35,203 bases of DNA from an uncultured Muribaculaceae bacterium (GCA_910584185.1 CAJTYC010000017.1:1-35203); one strand, 5' to 3'; shown: positions 1-7,560, counted from the first letter of the stretch. Translations and numbers: made by a program. The notes: generated by a model from the sequence alone, not told the origin.

Positions 1-99
1 TCAGCTCAAAAATAAGCCGCCCCTATGGGTAAAATTTTTATGAGATGGGCTCTAAGGGTCGAACACGCATTCACGGTGACGCGCATTTGATATTGTCCG

Positions 100-130
100 C
101 AAATTTAGCAAAAATATCGCATATCACAAA
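100..130 (-). promoter_or_regulatory. Bacteroidetes-type promoter reading out of the left edge
   Basis: Read on the minus strand, a TTTG -33 element (127-130) is followed after 19 bp by TAAATTTG (100-107), matching the TTTG / TAnnTTTG consensus. Transcription would start near position 92 and run leftwards out of the window. No reading frame can be assigned in the remaining ~90 bases, so the product is not visible. The flanking minus-strand gene ends at 163, so this promoter serves something else. Confidence 0.55.
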
Positions 131-132
131 AG

Positions 133-156
133 AGTTGATGAGTCGATGAGTTGATG
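133..156. repeat. Three 8-bp tandem units downstream of the small hypothetical gene
   Basis: The units AGTTGATG, AGTCGATG and AGTTGATG lie in tandem. They start a few bases beyond the stop codon of the minus-strand gene ending at 163. The array is short but sits where the longer arrays of this window sit: directly 3' of a stop codon. Confidence 0.6.
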
Positions 157-162
157 GATTGT

Positions 163-591
163 CTAAAGCTCGTAGGTTTTGATGCTGTCGGGTATGGCCC
201 TCGGTGTCTCGGCGCCGAAGAGTGAGGGTTGCGCGTATTCGCGGTGCGCCGGCTGCATGGGGCGGCGTGTCACCGAGATGCCGGGAGCAGATGGCCTGGT
301 GTCTCCATATAGCTTGAAGGGCTGCTCGAAACTCCAGCCCCGCGTGGCGTTGCGCACGTAGAGCTTCATCAGCCCGCGCTCGCCGTGTGTGCGATGGCGC
401 AATTCTCCATACACCTCGCTCATGTCGGCGCAGTTGCTCAGCTCAAACTCCGCCACCGTGCGCCATGCCTGCTGCAAGTTGACCACGCGCACGAATATCC
501 TGTCGCCATAGCGCACGTAGCGCGATGCCCCGGAGGGCGTGACTCGCCGGTCGCTTCCCGGCTTTATTGAACTCCTTATAATCCCTTCCAT
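163..591 (-). CDS. Conserved-looking hypothetical protein, 142 aa
   Basis: I do not recognise this protein. It is basic and soluble-looking, with no signal peptide or membrane segment. The first ~100 residues look like a compact fold (YGDRIFVRVVN, FELSNCADMSEVYGELRHR, KLYVRNATRGW). The C-terminal ~40 residues are proline-rich and probably flexible. The open frame extends to 639, but I place the start at 591. A strong Shine-Dalgarno (AAAGGAGG, 597-604) lies just upstream of that ATG, and a candidate -7 box (637-644) overlaps the longer start, so the extra 16 residues would not be transcribed from it. It stands alone, divergent from the tRNA-Leu/rpoN unit. Being a real gene is likely; its function is unknown. 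Confidence 0.7.
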   Translation of the reverse strand: MEGIIRSSIKPGSDRRVTPSGASRYVRYGDRIFVRVVNLQQAWRTVAEFELSNCADMSEVYGELRHRTHGERGLMKLYVRNATRGWSFEQPFKLYGDTRPSAPGISVTRRPMQPAHREYAQPSLFGAETPRAIPDSIKTYEL

Positions 592-636
592 AATATCCTC
601 CTTTGATTTTGTTGGTTTCCCTTCTTTTGTTTGATG

Positions 637-644
637 CAAAATTA
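637..644 (-). promoter_or_regulatory. Candidate -7 box for the hypothetical gene at 163-591
   Basis: On the minus strand the sequence reads TAATTTTG, matching TAnnTTTG, about 45 bp upstream of the chosen ATG. No good TTTG -33 element is seen at the expected distance, so support is partial. Confidence 0.4.
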
Positions 645-715
645 ATTAGATAGACTGCAAGAATTATGCAGCCTAAAATTAAAAAATGTAAATATGAATA
701 AAAATGTGCAGACTC

Positions 716-747
716 TTTGTTTTTACGCTAAAGTTTGATTAATTTTG
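716..747 (+). promoter_or_regulatory. Promoter of tRNA-Leu(UAA), possibly also of rpoN
   Basis: TTTG (716-719), a 20-bp spacer and TAATTTTG (740-747) form a full match to the Bacteroidetes sigma-ABfr promoter consensus. The predicted start is near 755, about 40 nt before the tRNA. No other promoter is visible between here and rpoN. Confidence 0.7.
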
Positions 748-795
748 CACTACACAAAGTCGTCGCGTCGCCGACAGGTGACGAAGGCGAAGGAT

Positions 796-879
796 GCAGA
801 AATGGTGGAATGGTAGACACGAGGGACTTAAAATCCCTTGCCCGATGAGGGCGTGTGGGTTCGAGTCCCACTTTCTGTA
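796..879 (+). tRNA. tRNA-Leu(UAA)
   Basis: The acceptor stem is GCAGAAA (796-802) paired with TTTCTGT (872-878), followed by discriminator A. The anticodon stem AGGGA/TCCCT encloses the loop CTTAAAA, giving anticodon UAA. A long variable arm follows, as expected for a class II leucine tRNA. The T-loop GGTTCGAGTCC is intact. CCA is not encoded. Length is 84 nt. Confidence 0.95.
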
Positions 880-888
880 CTGATGATT

Positions 889-921
889 CCCTTTGCCGCT
901 TCAGGCGGCAGGGGTTTTTTT
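889..921 (+). terminator. Intrinsic terminator between tRNA-Leu and rpoN
   Basis: A 10-bp stem (890-899 with 905-914, two G.U pairs, loop TTCAG) is followed at once by seven T residues (915-921). The rpoN start codon lies only 19 nt beyond the T run. Confidence 0.8.
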
Positions 922-939
922 ATTCAATACGGCTTCATC

Positions 940-2307
940 ATGGCTTCATCACAAAATCTTGAGCTGACCCAGAAGTTGGGTATACGGTTGTCGCAGCAGC
1001 AGTTGCGCTTCACCCGTATGCTCGAGCTCAATACGCCCGAGCTCGAGGAGGTGGTGGAGCGTGAGCTCGAGGACAATCCGGCTCTCGGAGTGGTGGAGGA
1101 GACTACGGAGGAGGATGTGCGCCGATATCCGGTGTATTCGCGCCCCAAGCCCGACGATGATTATGTGTTCAGCCCGGCCGACGAGTCGGAGACTCTCTAT
1201 GACCAGCTTCTCGAGCAGCTCTCCGAGCGGTGCCTCTCGGCTAATGTCGAGACCGCGGCACGGTTTATCATAGGCAGCCTCGATTCGAATGGCTATCTGC
1301 ACCGTTCGCTCACCGACATTATCGACGACTTGGCCTTCGGGCCTGGTGTGGAGGTGACTCGCAGCGAGGCTGAGGAGGCTCTCTCGGTGGTGCGCAGCCT
1401 CGAGCCGGCCGGCATAGCCGCCTCCGATTTGCGCGATTGCCTGCGCATGCAGCTCCTCGCCATGAGGCCTTCGCGTCAGCGCGATAATGCCCTGCGCATC
1501 ATCGATGATGCCTATGAGGCTTTCACCATGAAGCATAAGCATCGCATCATGTCGGCCCTTAAGCTCTCTGAAGAGGAGACCTCGGAGGCCCTCTCGGTGA
1601 TTCTCTCGCTCAATCCGAAGCCGGGGGCTGCTCTCGGTCATGACCCGGCTGAGGGTAATAATGTGATTGTGCCTGACTTTGTGGTGAATGTGGAGGATGA
1701 CGAAATATCTATCGCGCTCAACAACCGCATACCGGAGCTCTGCATCGAGGCCGGTTTCGAGCAGGCCATGGCAAACCTGGAGCGCACTGCGAAAGGGAGA
1801 CCGAAGAAGGGCTCCGAATTTGTGGTGACAAGATATAACGATGCCCGCGACTTCATCAAGGTGCTGACCCAAAGGCAACAGACCATGATGACGGTGATGA
1901 CGGCGATTGTCAAGATTCAGGAGGATTATTTCCGCACCGAGGATGTGTATCGCCTCAAGCCGATGATGATCAAGAATGTGGCCGATCTCACTGGACTCGA
2001 TATGTCGGTGATATCGCGTGTCACGTCAAACAAGTATGTGGCCCTGCCTTGGGGCATTCTGCCGCTCCGCTTTTTCTTCAGCGACTCGATAGGTGAGGAG
2101 CGTGAGGGTGCCGATGCCGCCACCAACCGCAAGATTGAGGCTGAACTCGTGGCTCTGGTTGAGACCGAAAACAAATTGCATCCGCTCTCCGACAGGAAAC
2201 TGATGGTGGAGATGCAGAAGCGTGGCTACGACGTGTCGCGCCGAACGGTGGCGAAATATCGCGACCGCCAGGGCATACCGGTGGCACGTTTGCGTAAGAA
2301 ATTGTAA
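940..2307 (+). CDS. rpoN: RNA polymerase sigma-54 factor
   Basis: This sigma factor directs RNA polymerase to -24/-12 promoters that need an AAA+ enhancer-binding activator. The 455-aa product shows the expected order. First comes a glutamine/leucine-rich activator-interacting region I (LELTQKLGIRLSQQQLRF, residues ~5-50, ending in ELEDNPAL). An acidic linker follows, then the core-binding domain (~100-300). Last is a C-terminal DNA-binding domain with the RpoN box SRRTVAKYRD near residues 433-442 (canonical ARRTVAKYRE). The open frame begins in the preceding tRNA at a TTG; I chose the ATG at 940 because region I begins right after it. No promoter is seen between the tRNA terminator and this start. 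The gene is followed after 15 nt by a membrane-protein gene, probably in the same transcript. No activator gene lies in the window. Confidence 0.96.
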   Translation: MASSQNLELTQKLGIRLSQQQLRFTRMLELNTPELEEVVERELEDNPALGVVEETTEEDVRRYPVYSRPKPDDDYVFSPADESETLYDQLLEQLSERCLSANVETAARFIIGSLDSNGYLHRSLTDIIDDLAFGPGVEVTRSEAEEALSVVRSLEPAGIAASDLRDCLRMQLLAMRPSRQRDNALRIIDDAYEAFTMKHKHRIMSALKLSEEETSEALSVILSLNPKPGAALGHDPAEGNNVIVPDFVVNVEDDEISIALNNRIPELCIEAGFEQAMANLERTAKGRPKKGSEFVVTRYNDARDFIKVLTQRQQTMMTVMTAIVKIQEDYFRTEDVYRLKPMMIKNVADLTGLDMSVISRVTSNKYVALPWGILPLRFFFSDSIGEEREGADAATNRKIEAELVALVETENKLHPLSDRKLMVEMQKRGYDVSRRTVAKYRDRQGIPVARLRKKL

Positions 2308-2322
2308 CGAATCGTGATTTAT

Positions 2323-3708
2323 ATGAAGAAGATATTGACTATGTTATTGGTTGCCGTGGCGGTGATTCCCGCTTGGTCGGTGACCGACAAGGAGATGGAC
2401 CAGGCGCGTGCTATTGCCGCCAAGTTTTATTTGCGCTGGGCTAACAATGGCTCCGGTTATCTCGATGATGTCAACCCGAAGTCGATGGCTGAGCTTAGCT
2501 CGAAGCTGAAGGCTAAGGAAAAGGAGAACATCAAGGCGTTCAATGCGGTGAAGGTGCCGTCGGCCGCCGAGTATGCTAAGTGGGACAAGCAGAAACTTGC
2601 TGACTTCTGGGCCGGCACGGCTTTCCAGACCCCGGGTCTGAATGCCGAGGGTCGCGGTGGCCGCAGCAAGGCCCGCAAACTCATCATGGAGATGAAGGTG
2701 AGCGCTCCGGCCAAGGAGGCTCCCAAGCCTGAGACTCCCAAGCCTGAGACTCCCAAGCCTGAGGCGGGTGCGGTTGAGGCCGAGGAGGCTGTGGTGGCCG
2801 ATACGATTATCGGCACGATGGCAGAGGTAGGAGACGCCCCGGCTGCCGGTGATGAGATTCTTAAGGACCAGCAGCAGATGGAGAAGGATGCTGCCGATGC
2901 TTCGATGAAGGAGCCTGAGCAGAGCCACACGTGGGTATACATTCTTGTGCTTGCAATTCTTGTTGGCGTGGTGATATGGCTCGTGGTTTATGCGGCCAAT
3001 CTGATGAAGCGTCAACCCGGCTCGGACGATGAGGAGGGTGAGAGCGCGGAGCTGCGCGCTCAGGCCAAGAAGGCTATCGCGCGCAAGAATGAGGAACTCG
3101 AGGATATGCGTAAGCGTCTGCAGGCGGAGGAGAGCCGCTCGGCCGACCTCGGCGCCGAACTGGAGAAGATGAAACTTGAGTGCAAGCGTGCTGAGGATAA
3201 GGTGGCGCAGCTTCGTGAGGAGAATATGATGCTCCGCAATAATGCGGCCATACAGCAGCAGCGCCGCGAAGCTGCCCCGGTGGCTGCCGCAGCAGCTCAG
3301 GCCTCTCCGGCACGCCAAGAGGCTACCGCTGCCCCGCGTAAGCCGACTGTGGCTGGGGCTAAGCCGGCCGAGCCAGCACAGGCCCCGATCCTTAAGGTGA
3401 TTTATCTTGGACGCGCCAATGCCCGCGGCATTTTCGTGCGCGCCGACAGGAAGATTAATGCCGGAAACACCATTTATCGTCTCGACACTAACGACGGTCT
3501 TGTAGGTACCTTCCATGTTGTCGACGAACCGGAAGTTGTCGATGTGGCGCTTGCCAATCCGTCGGAATATTTGGCCAACGGCTGCGTGGGCGAGGACCTT
3601 CAGGACACTCTCGGAGTGACAAGGATAATCACAGAGTCAGCCGGCACGGCAATCTTCGAGAACGGCTACTGGAAGGTGCTCCGCAAAACCAAAGTCCGCT
3701 ACGAGTAA
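2323..3708 (+). CDS. Membrane-anchored coiled-coil protein of unknown function
   Basis: The 461-aa product starts with a signal peptide (MKKILTMLLVAVAVIPAWS). A ~100-residue domain follows (FYLRWANNGSGYLDD, KEKENIKAFNAVKVPSAAEY, ADFWAGTAF). Then come a Lys-Pro-Glu-Thr repeat linker, one hydrophobic membrane segment (WVYILVLAILVGVVIWLVVY, ~residues 205-225), a charged coiled coil (~240-310), an Ala/Pro-rich linker and a C-terminal globular domain of ~100 residues that begins ILKVIYLGRANARGIFVRAD. The N-terminal domain should be periplasmic and the coiled coil plus C-terminal domain cytoplasmic. A GTG at 2314 is in frame, but the ATG at 2323 opens a proper signal peptide. It follows rpoN closely, which suggests co-transcription. 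I do not recognise a named family and assign no function. Confidence 0.85.
   Translation: MKKILTMLLVAVAVIPAWSVTDKEMDQARAIAAKFYLRWANNGSGYLDDVNPKSMAELSSKLKAKEKENIKAFNAVKVPSAAEYAKWDKQKLADFWAGTAFQTPGLNAEGRGGRSKARKLIMEMKVSAPAKEAPKPETPKPETPKPEAGAVEAEEAVVADTIIGTMAEVGDAPAAGDEILKDQQQMEKDAADASMKEPEQSHTWVYILVLAILVGVVIWLVVYAANLMKRQPGSDDEEGESAELRAQAKKAIARKNEELEDMRKRLQAEESRSADLGAELEKMKLECKRAEDKVAQLREENMMLRNNAAIQQQRREAAPVAAAAAQASPARQEATAAPRKPTVAGAKPAEPAQAPILKVIYLGRANARGIFVRADRKINAGNTIYRLDTNDGLVGTFHVVDEPEVVDVALANPSEYLANGCVGEDLQDTLGVTRIITESAGTAIFENGYWKVLRKTKVRYE
2722..2766 (+). repeat. Three 15-bp coding repeats (Pro-Lys-Pro-Glu-Thr)
   Basis: The unit CCCAAGCCTGAGACT occurs three times, identical at nucleotide level except for the last bases of the third copy. 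It encodes the linker between the periplasmic domain and the membrane segment of the protein at 2323-3708. Such repeats can change length by slippage while staying in frame. Confidence 0.9.
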
Positions 3709-3828
3709 CTCCGCCCGCACCACAAGCCTCCGGCGACGACAACAACAACGACAACGAAGATTAACACTTCAACCGGTTATTACATCGACCCGCAAAAGCG
3801 CGTCCGAATGGACAAAAATCAAGATAAA

Positions 3829-3860
3829 TTTGGAAATTAGCGCAAAAGATATTAACTTTG
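3829..3860 (+). promoter_or_regulatory. Promoter of tRNA-Leu(CAA)
   Basis: TTTG (3829-3832), a 20-bp spacer and TAACTTTG (3853-3860) match the Bacteroidetes consensus exactly. The predicted start is near 3868, about 36 nt upstream of the tRNA. Confidence 0.75.
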
Positions 3861-3903
3861 CAGAGCAATAGAGGCAATGCAGCGCAGCTGCATTGCCGAA
3901 GAT

Positions 3904-3985
3904 GCCCTGATGGCGGAATCGGTAGACGCGCTGGTCTCAAACACCAGTGGAGCAATCCGTGCCGGTTCGACCCCGGCTCAGGGTA
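3904..3985 (+). tRNA. tRNA-Leu(CAA)
   Basis: The acceptor stem GCCCTGA (3904-3910) pairs with TCAGGGT (3978-3984), with discriminator A at 3985. The anticodon stem CTGGT/ACCAG closes the loop CTCAAAC, giving anticodon CAA. The long variable arm and the T-loop GGTTCGACCCC are present. CCA is not encoded. Confidence 0.95.
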
Positions 3986-3986
3986 C

Positions 3987-4012
3987 AAAAGGAGGCTTAA
4001 CAGCCTCCTTTT
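3987..4012. terminator. Terminator shared by tRNA-Leu(CAA) and the convergent MATE gene
   Basis: AAAAGGAGGCT (3987-3997) and AGCCTCCTTTT (4002-4012) form a perfect 11-bp stem with a 4-nt loop. A and T tracts at the ends of the two arms let it work in both directions. It lies between the tRNA and the end of the oppositely oriented transporter gene at 4047. Confidence 0.85.
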
Positions 4013-4046
4013 GTCGTAAATAATGGTCCTCGGCGGCGACTAAATG

Positions 4047-5432
4047 TCAGCGGCGACTCGCCGCCGCCACCGGCGCTGCGTTGATTCGCTTTATTTGGAT
4101 CCAGAGGAAGATTGCGGCCACTATGGTGGCTACGCTGTCGCTTAACGGGTAGGTGCTCCACACGCCGTCGAGTCCCCACATGGGCGGCAGGATGAAGAGC
4201 AGCGGTATCATGAAGAGTATCTGGCGCGTGAGCGACAGGAAGACCGCCTTGCCGGCCATGCCCAACGCCTGGAAGAAGTTGGTCGTCACTATCTGGAAGC
4301 CTACGATGCTGAAGGTCATCAAGGAGATGCGCAGACAGTTTACGGCACACTCTATCTGGTTTTCATCCTGCATGAACATAGAGGCGATGGTGCGGGGGGC
4401 GAAAAGACCGAGCATCGAGCCGATAGTGGAGACCACTGTGCCTGCCGCCACCGCATACCAGAATGTGCGGAACAGCCGCTTGTATCGCCCCGCTCCGTAG
4501 TTGTAACCCACGATAGGCTGCATGCCCTGGCATATGCCGATAATCACGAACACAAACACCGTGACGTAACGGTTGAACACGACGACTGCCGCCACAGCAT
4601 TGTCGCCGCCATAATTTACCAGCGAGTTGTTGATGATTGCATTGATACCCGAGCCGGCCACGTTGATCAGAAACGGGGCCATACCGATATACAGCACGCC
4701 GCGTATCACCGGCCAATTAAGCTTCAAAGTGCCGGGCGCGAAATGCAGTGTGTTATTCTTATTGAAGAAGTGGCTCATAACCCACGAGGCTGTCACAAGC
4801 ATCGATATGTCGGTGGCAATTGCCGCACCCTTGATGCCCCATTTGAACACGAATAGGAACAGCGGTGCGAGGATACAGTTGAGTACAGCCCCTATCATGT
4901 TGGTATACATCGCCTTGGCCGGATAACCGGAGGCACGCATCACATTGTTGTAAGAGAACGTAAGGTTCATCAGCACCATGCCCGGAAGCACCCACATCAG
5001 GAATTCATGAGCATATGGCAGAGTGTTGTTGGAAGCGCCGAACATGCGCAGAAGCGGGTCAAGGAAGAATATGAAGCCGGTGACATACAGCAGGCCGATC
5101 ATGAGCGTGAGCTGTACGCAGTTGCCCAATATCACCTCCGCTGCGCGCTTGTCATTCTGACCCATGACGATAGATGTGCGTGTGGCGGCGCCGGCCCCCA
5201 CGAGCATGCCGAGGGCCGTAACTATGTTCATCACCGGGAACGTCACAGCCATGCCGGCCACCACATTGGGGTCGTCTATGGCCTGTCCAATCACAATAGA
5301 GTCCACGATGTTGTATACCGCACTGACCACAGTGCCCACCACAGCCGGCAGACTGTACTTGAAGAGCATCTTTCCTACCGGTGCAGTGCCCAATTCCTTG
5401 AGCCTCTCTGTATTGTTTTGACTTTTAGCCAT
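4047..5432 (-). CDS. MATE family efflux transporter
   Basis: The 461-aa protein is an inner-membrane antiporter of the multidrug and toxic compound extrusion family, which exports drugs or metabolites in exchange for Na+ or H+. The translation shows about twelve hydrophobic segments. The N-terminal half has the usual start (GKMLFKYSLPAVVGTVVSAVYNIVDSIVIG). The second half has the family-typical GICQGMQPIVGYNYGAG and later FFQALGMAGKAVFLSLTRQ. Length is normal for the family. It begins 28 nt after the stop of the Mrp-like ATPase gene, so the two are probably co-transcribed, with no evident functional link. The substrate cannot be read from sequence. The transcript should end at the bidirectional terminator near 4000. 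Confidence 0.92.
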   Translation of the reverse strand: MAKSQNNTERLKELGTAPVGKMLFKYSLPAVVGTVVSAVYNIVDSIVIGQAIDDPNVVAGMAVTFPVMNIVTALGMLVGAGAATRTSIVMGQNDKRAAEVILGNCVQLTLMIGLLYVTGFIFFLDPLLRMFGASNNTLPYAHEFLMWVLPGMVLMNLTFSYNNVMRASGYPAKAMYTNMIGAVLNCILAPLFLFVFKWGIKGAAIATDISMLVTASWVMSHFFNKNNTLHFAPGTLKLNWPVIRGVLYIGMAPFLINVAGSGINAIINNSLVNYGGDNAVAAVVVFNRYVTVFVFVIIGICQGMQPIVGYNYGAGRYKRLFRTFWYAVAAGTVVSTIGSMLGLFAPRTIASMFMQDENQIECAVNCLRISLMTFSIVGFQIVTTNFFQALGMAGKAVFLSLTRQILFMIPLLFILPPMWGLDGVWSTYPLSDSVATIVAAIFLWIQIKRINAAPVAAASRR

Positions 5433-5460
5433 TAACGATTATCTGAAAAGTTATTGCTTT

Positions 5461-6582
5461 TTAATGCACCTCCACCTTGCGTGTAGGCGCGATGTTGGCG
5501 TTGCGATCGTCTACAGCCGCCACCACGGCGTCGGCGAGCTTGCCGAATGCCTCTGCTTCAGGATTGGCGGCCGCCTCATGCTTGGCGAGTTCCGCAGCCA
5601 CAGGCTCACCGTTGTCGGCATGGCTCATGATATCCATGACGAGCGGTATCTGTGCGAGTAGCTTCACTCCACTCTTTTCGGCCAACTTCACCGCCCCTCC
5701 TTCGCCAAACACATAATAGCGCTCATCGGGATGAGCGGCCGGGGTGAACCATGCCATGTTTTCCACAAGGCCGAGAATAGGCACATTCACCTTATCGTCG
5801 GTAAACATGGCTATGCCCTTGCGCGCATCGGCCAGAGCCACCTCCTGCGGGGTGCTTACCACCACCACGCCGGTGATGGGCAATGTCTGCACCAGAGTGA
5901 GGTGGATGTCGCTTGTGCCCGGGGGCATGTCGATGAGAAAATAGTCGAGCTCTCCCCACCACGCGTCGGTGATGAGCTGCTTCAGGGCATTGCTCGCCAT
6001 GCCGCCGCGCCACAGCACCGGCTTCTCCTTGTCTACGAGAAAACCGATCGATAGCATCTTCACGCCATAACGCTCCAATGGCTCAATCCAGTCGCGTCCC
6101 TCCTTGTTGACCATATAAATCTGCTCATCTTCCACGCCAAACATCTTGGGCATGGAGGGCCCGAATATGTCAGCATCGAGAAGTCCCACCCTGTAGCCCT
6201 TGGCTGCCAAGGCCACGGCAAGGTTTGCGGCCACTGTAGACTTGCCTACACCACCCTTGCCGCTGGTTACGCCCACAATGTTTTTCACGCCCGGCAGCGG
6301 ATTGGGCTTCGCCTGGGGGAGTGGCGAGCGATACTTCACAGCCACATTGCCCTTCACCTGCACGTCGGGCGAGATGAAAGTGTTGATGGCAGTCTCGGCA
6401 GCGCGGACCACGCTCTTAACAAACGGGTCTGTCGGCTTGTCGAAAATCAGCGAGAACGACACCTTGTCGCCCTCTATGCGGATATCATCTTCCACCATCT
6501 CGTTTTCCACAAGGTTCTTGCCATTGCCCGGATAACGAACAGTGCGAAGAGCATCAAGTATCAGATTTGGATATAGTGTCAT
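5461..6582 (-). CDS. Mrp/NBP35-type P-loop ATPase (putative Fe-S cluster carrier)
   Basis: Members of this family (ApbC/Mrp) bind ATP and are thought to carry Fe-S clusters to apo-proteins in the cytoplasm. The 373-aa product has an N-terminal MIP18/DUF59-like domain (~residues 1-90). The MinD-like ATPase follows, with the deviant Walker A GVTSGKGGVGKST (~104-116), a switch region DADIFGPSMP and a Walker B-like FLIDMPPGTSD. The segment where many Mrp proteins carry the CxxC cluster ligands reads ENMAWFTPAAHPDERYYVFGEG here, with no cysteine. The start ATG at 6582 gives a normal DUF59 N-terminus. It heads a likely two-gene unit with the MATE transporter. An 8-bp repeat array fills the space upstream. 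Confidence 0.9.
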   Translation of the reverse strand: MTLYPNLILDALRTVRYPGNGKNLVENEMVEDDIRIEGDKVSFSLIFDKPTDPFVKSVVRAAETAINTFISPDVQVKGNVAVKYRSPLPQAKPNPLPGVKNIVGVTSGKGGVGKSTVAANLAVALAAKGYRVGLLDADIFGPSMPKMFGVEDEQIYMVNKEGRDWIEPLERYGVKMLSIGFLVDKEKPVLWRGGMASNALKQLITDAWWGELDYFLIDMPPGTSDIHLTLVQTLPITGVVVVSTPQEVALADARKGIAMFTDDKVNVPILGLVENMAWFTPAAHPDERYYVFGEGGAVKLAEKSGVKLLAQIPLVMDIMSHADNGEPVAAELAKHEAAANPEAEAFGKLADAVVAAVDDRNANIAPTRKVEVH

Positions 6583-6603
6583 AGTCTCATTTTTTTTCTG
6601 TAT

Positions 6604-6683
6604 GTCATTATGTCATAATGTCATTATGTCATAATGTCGTAATATCATAATATCATAATGTCATAATGTGATTAGGTCATTAT
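6604..6683. repeat. Ten-unit 8-bp tandem array between murI and the Mrp-like gene
   Basis: Ten consecutive 8-bp units follow the pattern GTCATAAT or GTCATTAT, with a few variants (GTCGTAAT, ATCATAAT, GTGATTAG). CATTATG and CATAATG are reverse complements, so alternating units can pair with each other. The array begins 12 bp beyond the murI stop codon and ends ~20 bp before the next start codon. Confidence 0.85.
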
Positions 6684-6695
6684 GAAGAGCCTGTA

Positions 6696-7538
6696 TTAAA
6701 GTGTGATTCGCTGGCTGCTCACAGGGCAGTCAAGGAAGAGCTGGGCGAAGCCGTCGAAGCTCTCAGCATTTTCGGTGGTGAGGAACTCTACCGTTCCCCC
6801 CTTGGAGCACTTGGCATCCATCTCGGGGTGGCGGCTCAGGTATTCCTTAAGGCTCTTGCCCACGATGTCGCCCTGCGAGATGATCTGTACACCCTCGGGC
6901 ACATGCCGTTTGATTTTGGAGAGCAAGATGGGATAGTGTGTGCAGCCGAGCACGAGCGTGTCGATGTCGGGGTCCTGTGTCATCACCTCGTCGATATATT
7001 TCTGCACGAAGTAGTCCGCACCGGGGCTGAGGGCCTCGCCGGTCTCCACAAGGGGCACCCACATAGGGCATGCCTGCTCCGTAATCTCCACGCCGGGACA
7101 GAGCTTCTCCACCTCCATGCGGTATGAATGGCTGCGCACGGTGCCGGGAGTGGCGAGCAGACCCACATGGCCGCTCTTCGTGATTTCTCCGACTGCCTCG
7201 ACCGTAGGGCGAATCACCCCGAGCACGCGCCGGTCGGGATAAGACACCGGAAGCACATGCTGCTGTATCGACCTCAGGGCCTTGGCCGAGGCCGTGTTGC
7301 ACGCCAATATCACCAGGTGGCAACCCCGTCTGAAAAGTTCCTCAACCGCCTGGCGTGTAAAATCGAACACGATATCGAAGCTCCTGCCGCCATATGGGGC
7401 GCGGGCGTTGTCACCGAGATAAAGATAGTCATACTGCGGGAGCTCGTCGAGTATCCCTTTCAATATTGTCAAACCTCCATAGCCGGAGTCAAAGACCCCG
7501 ATGCGTCCGGGTTTTGGTGTGCTGGCCATATATTTCAT
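6696..7538 (-). CDS. murI: Glutamate racemase
   Basis: This cytoplasmic enzyme converts L-glutamate to D-glutamate for peptidoglycan stem peptides. The 280-aa protein carries the full family pattern: GVFDSGYGGLTIL near the N-terminus, YLGDNARAPYG, the first catalytic cysteine in ILACNTAS (Cys80), and the second in LGCTHYP (Cys199, with His201). Length is typical. It follows the ompH genes, but a strong intrinsic terminator (7561-7600) separates them. It therefore probably has its own promoter, although no clear TAnnTTTG is seen in the 70-bp gap. The start at 7538 is reasonable; the ATG three codons in is an alternative. Confidence 0.96.
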   Translation of the reverse strand: MKYMASTPKPGRIGVFDSGYGGLTILKGILDELPQYDYLYLGDNARAPYGGRSFDIVFDFTRQAVEELFRRGCHLVILACNTASAKALRSIQQHVLPVSYPDRRVLGVIRPTVEAVGEITKSGHVGLLATPGTVRSHSYRMEVEKLCPGVEITEQACPMWVPLVETGEALSPGADYFVQKYIDEVMTQDPDIDTLVLGCTHYPILLSKIKRHVPEGVQIISQGDIVGKSLKEYLSRHPEMDAKCSKGGTVEFLTTENAESFDGFAQLFLDCPVSSQRITL

Positions 7539-7560
7539 TAGTTTTAGACAAAAAAATTAC

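Noticed and set aside
133..156. CRISPR-like repetition
   Set aside because: Here and at the other arrays the units are 7-9 bp, directly adjacent with no spacers, and no cas gene is present.
838..939. N-terminally extended rpoN starting at the TTG in the tRNA
   Set aside because: The extension would be translated from tRNA-Leu and its terminator; sigma-54 region I starts right after the ATG at 940.
949..1878. 309-aa open frame on the minus strand opposite rpoN
   Set aside because: It is the antisense shadow of rpoN in a GC-biased coding region; the protein has no family pattern and rpoN is certain.
2344..3516. 390-aa minus-strand open frame
   Set aside because: It lies wholly opposite the membrane coiled-coil gene; its Leu/His/Arg-rich low-complexity sequence is typical of antisense translation.
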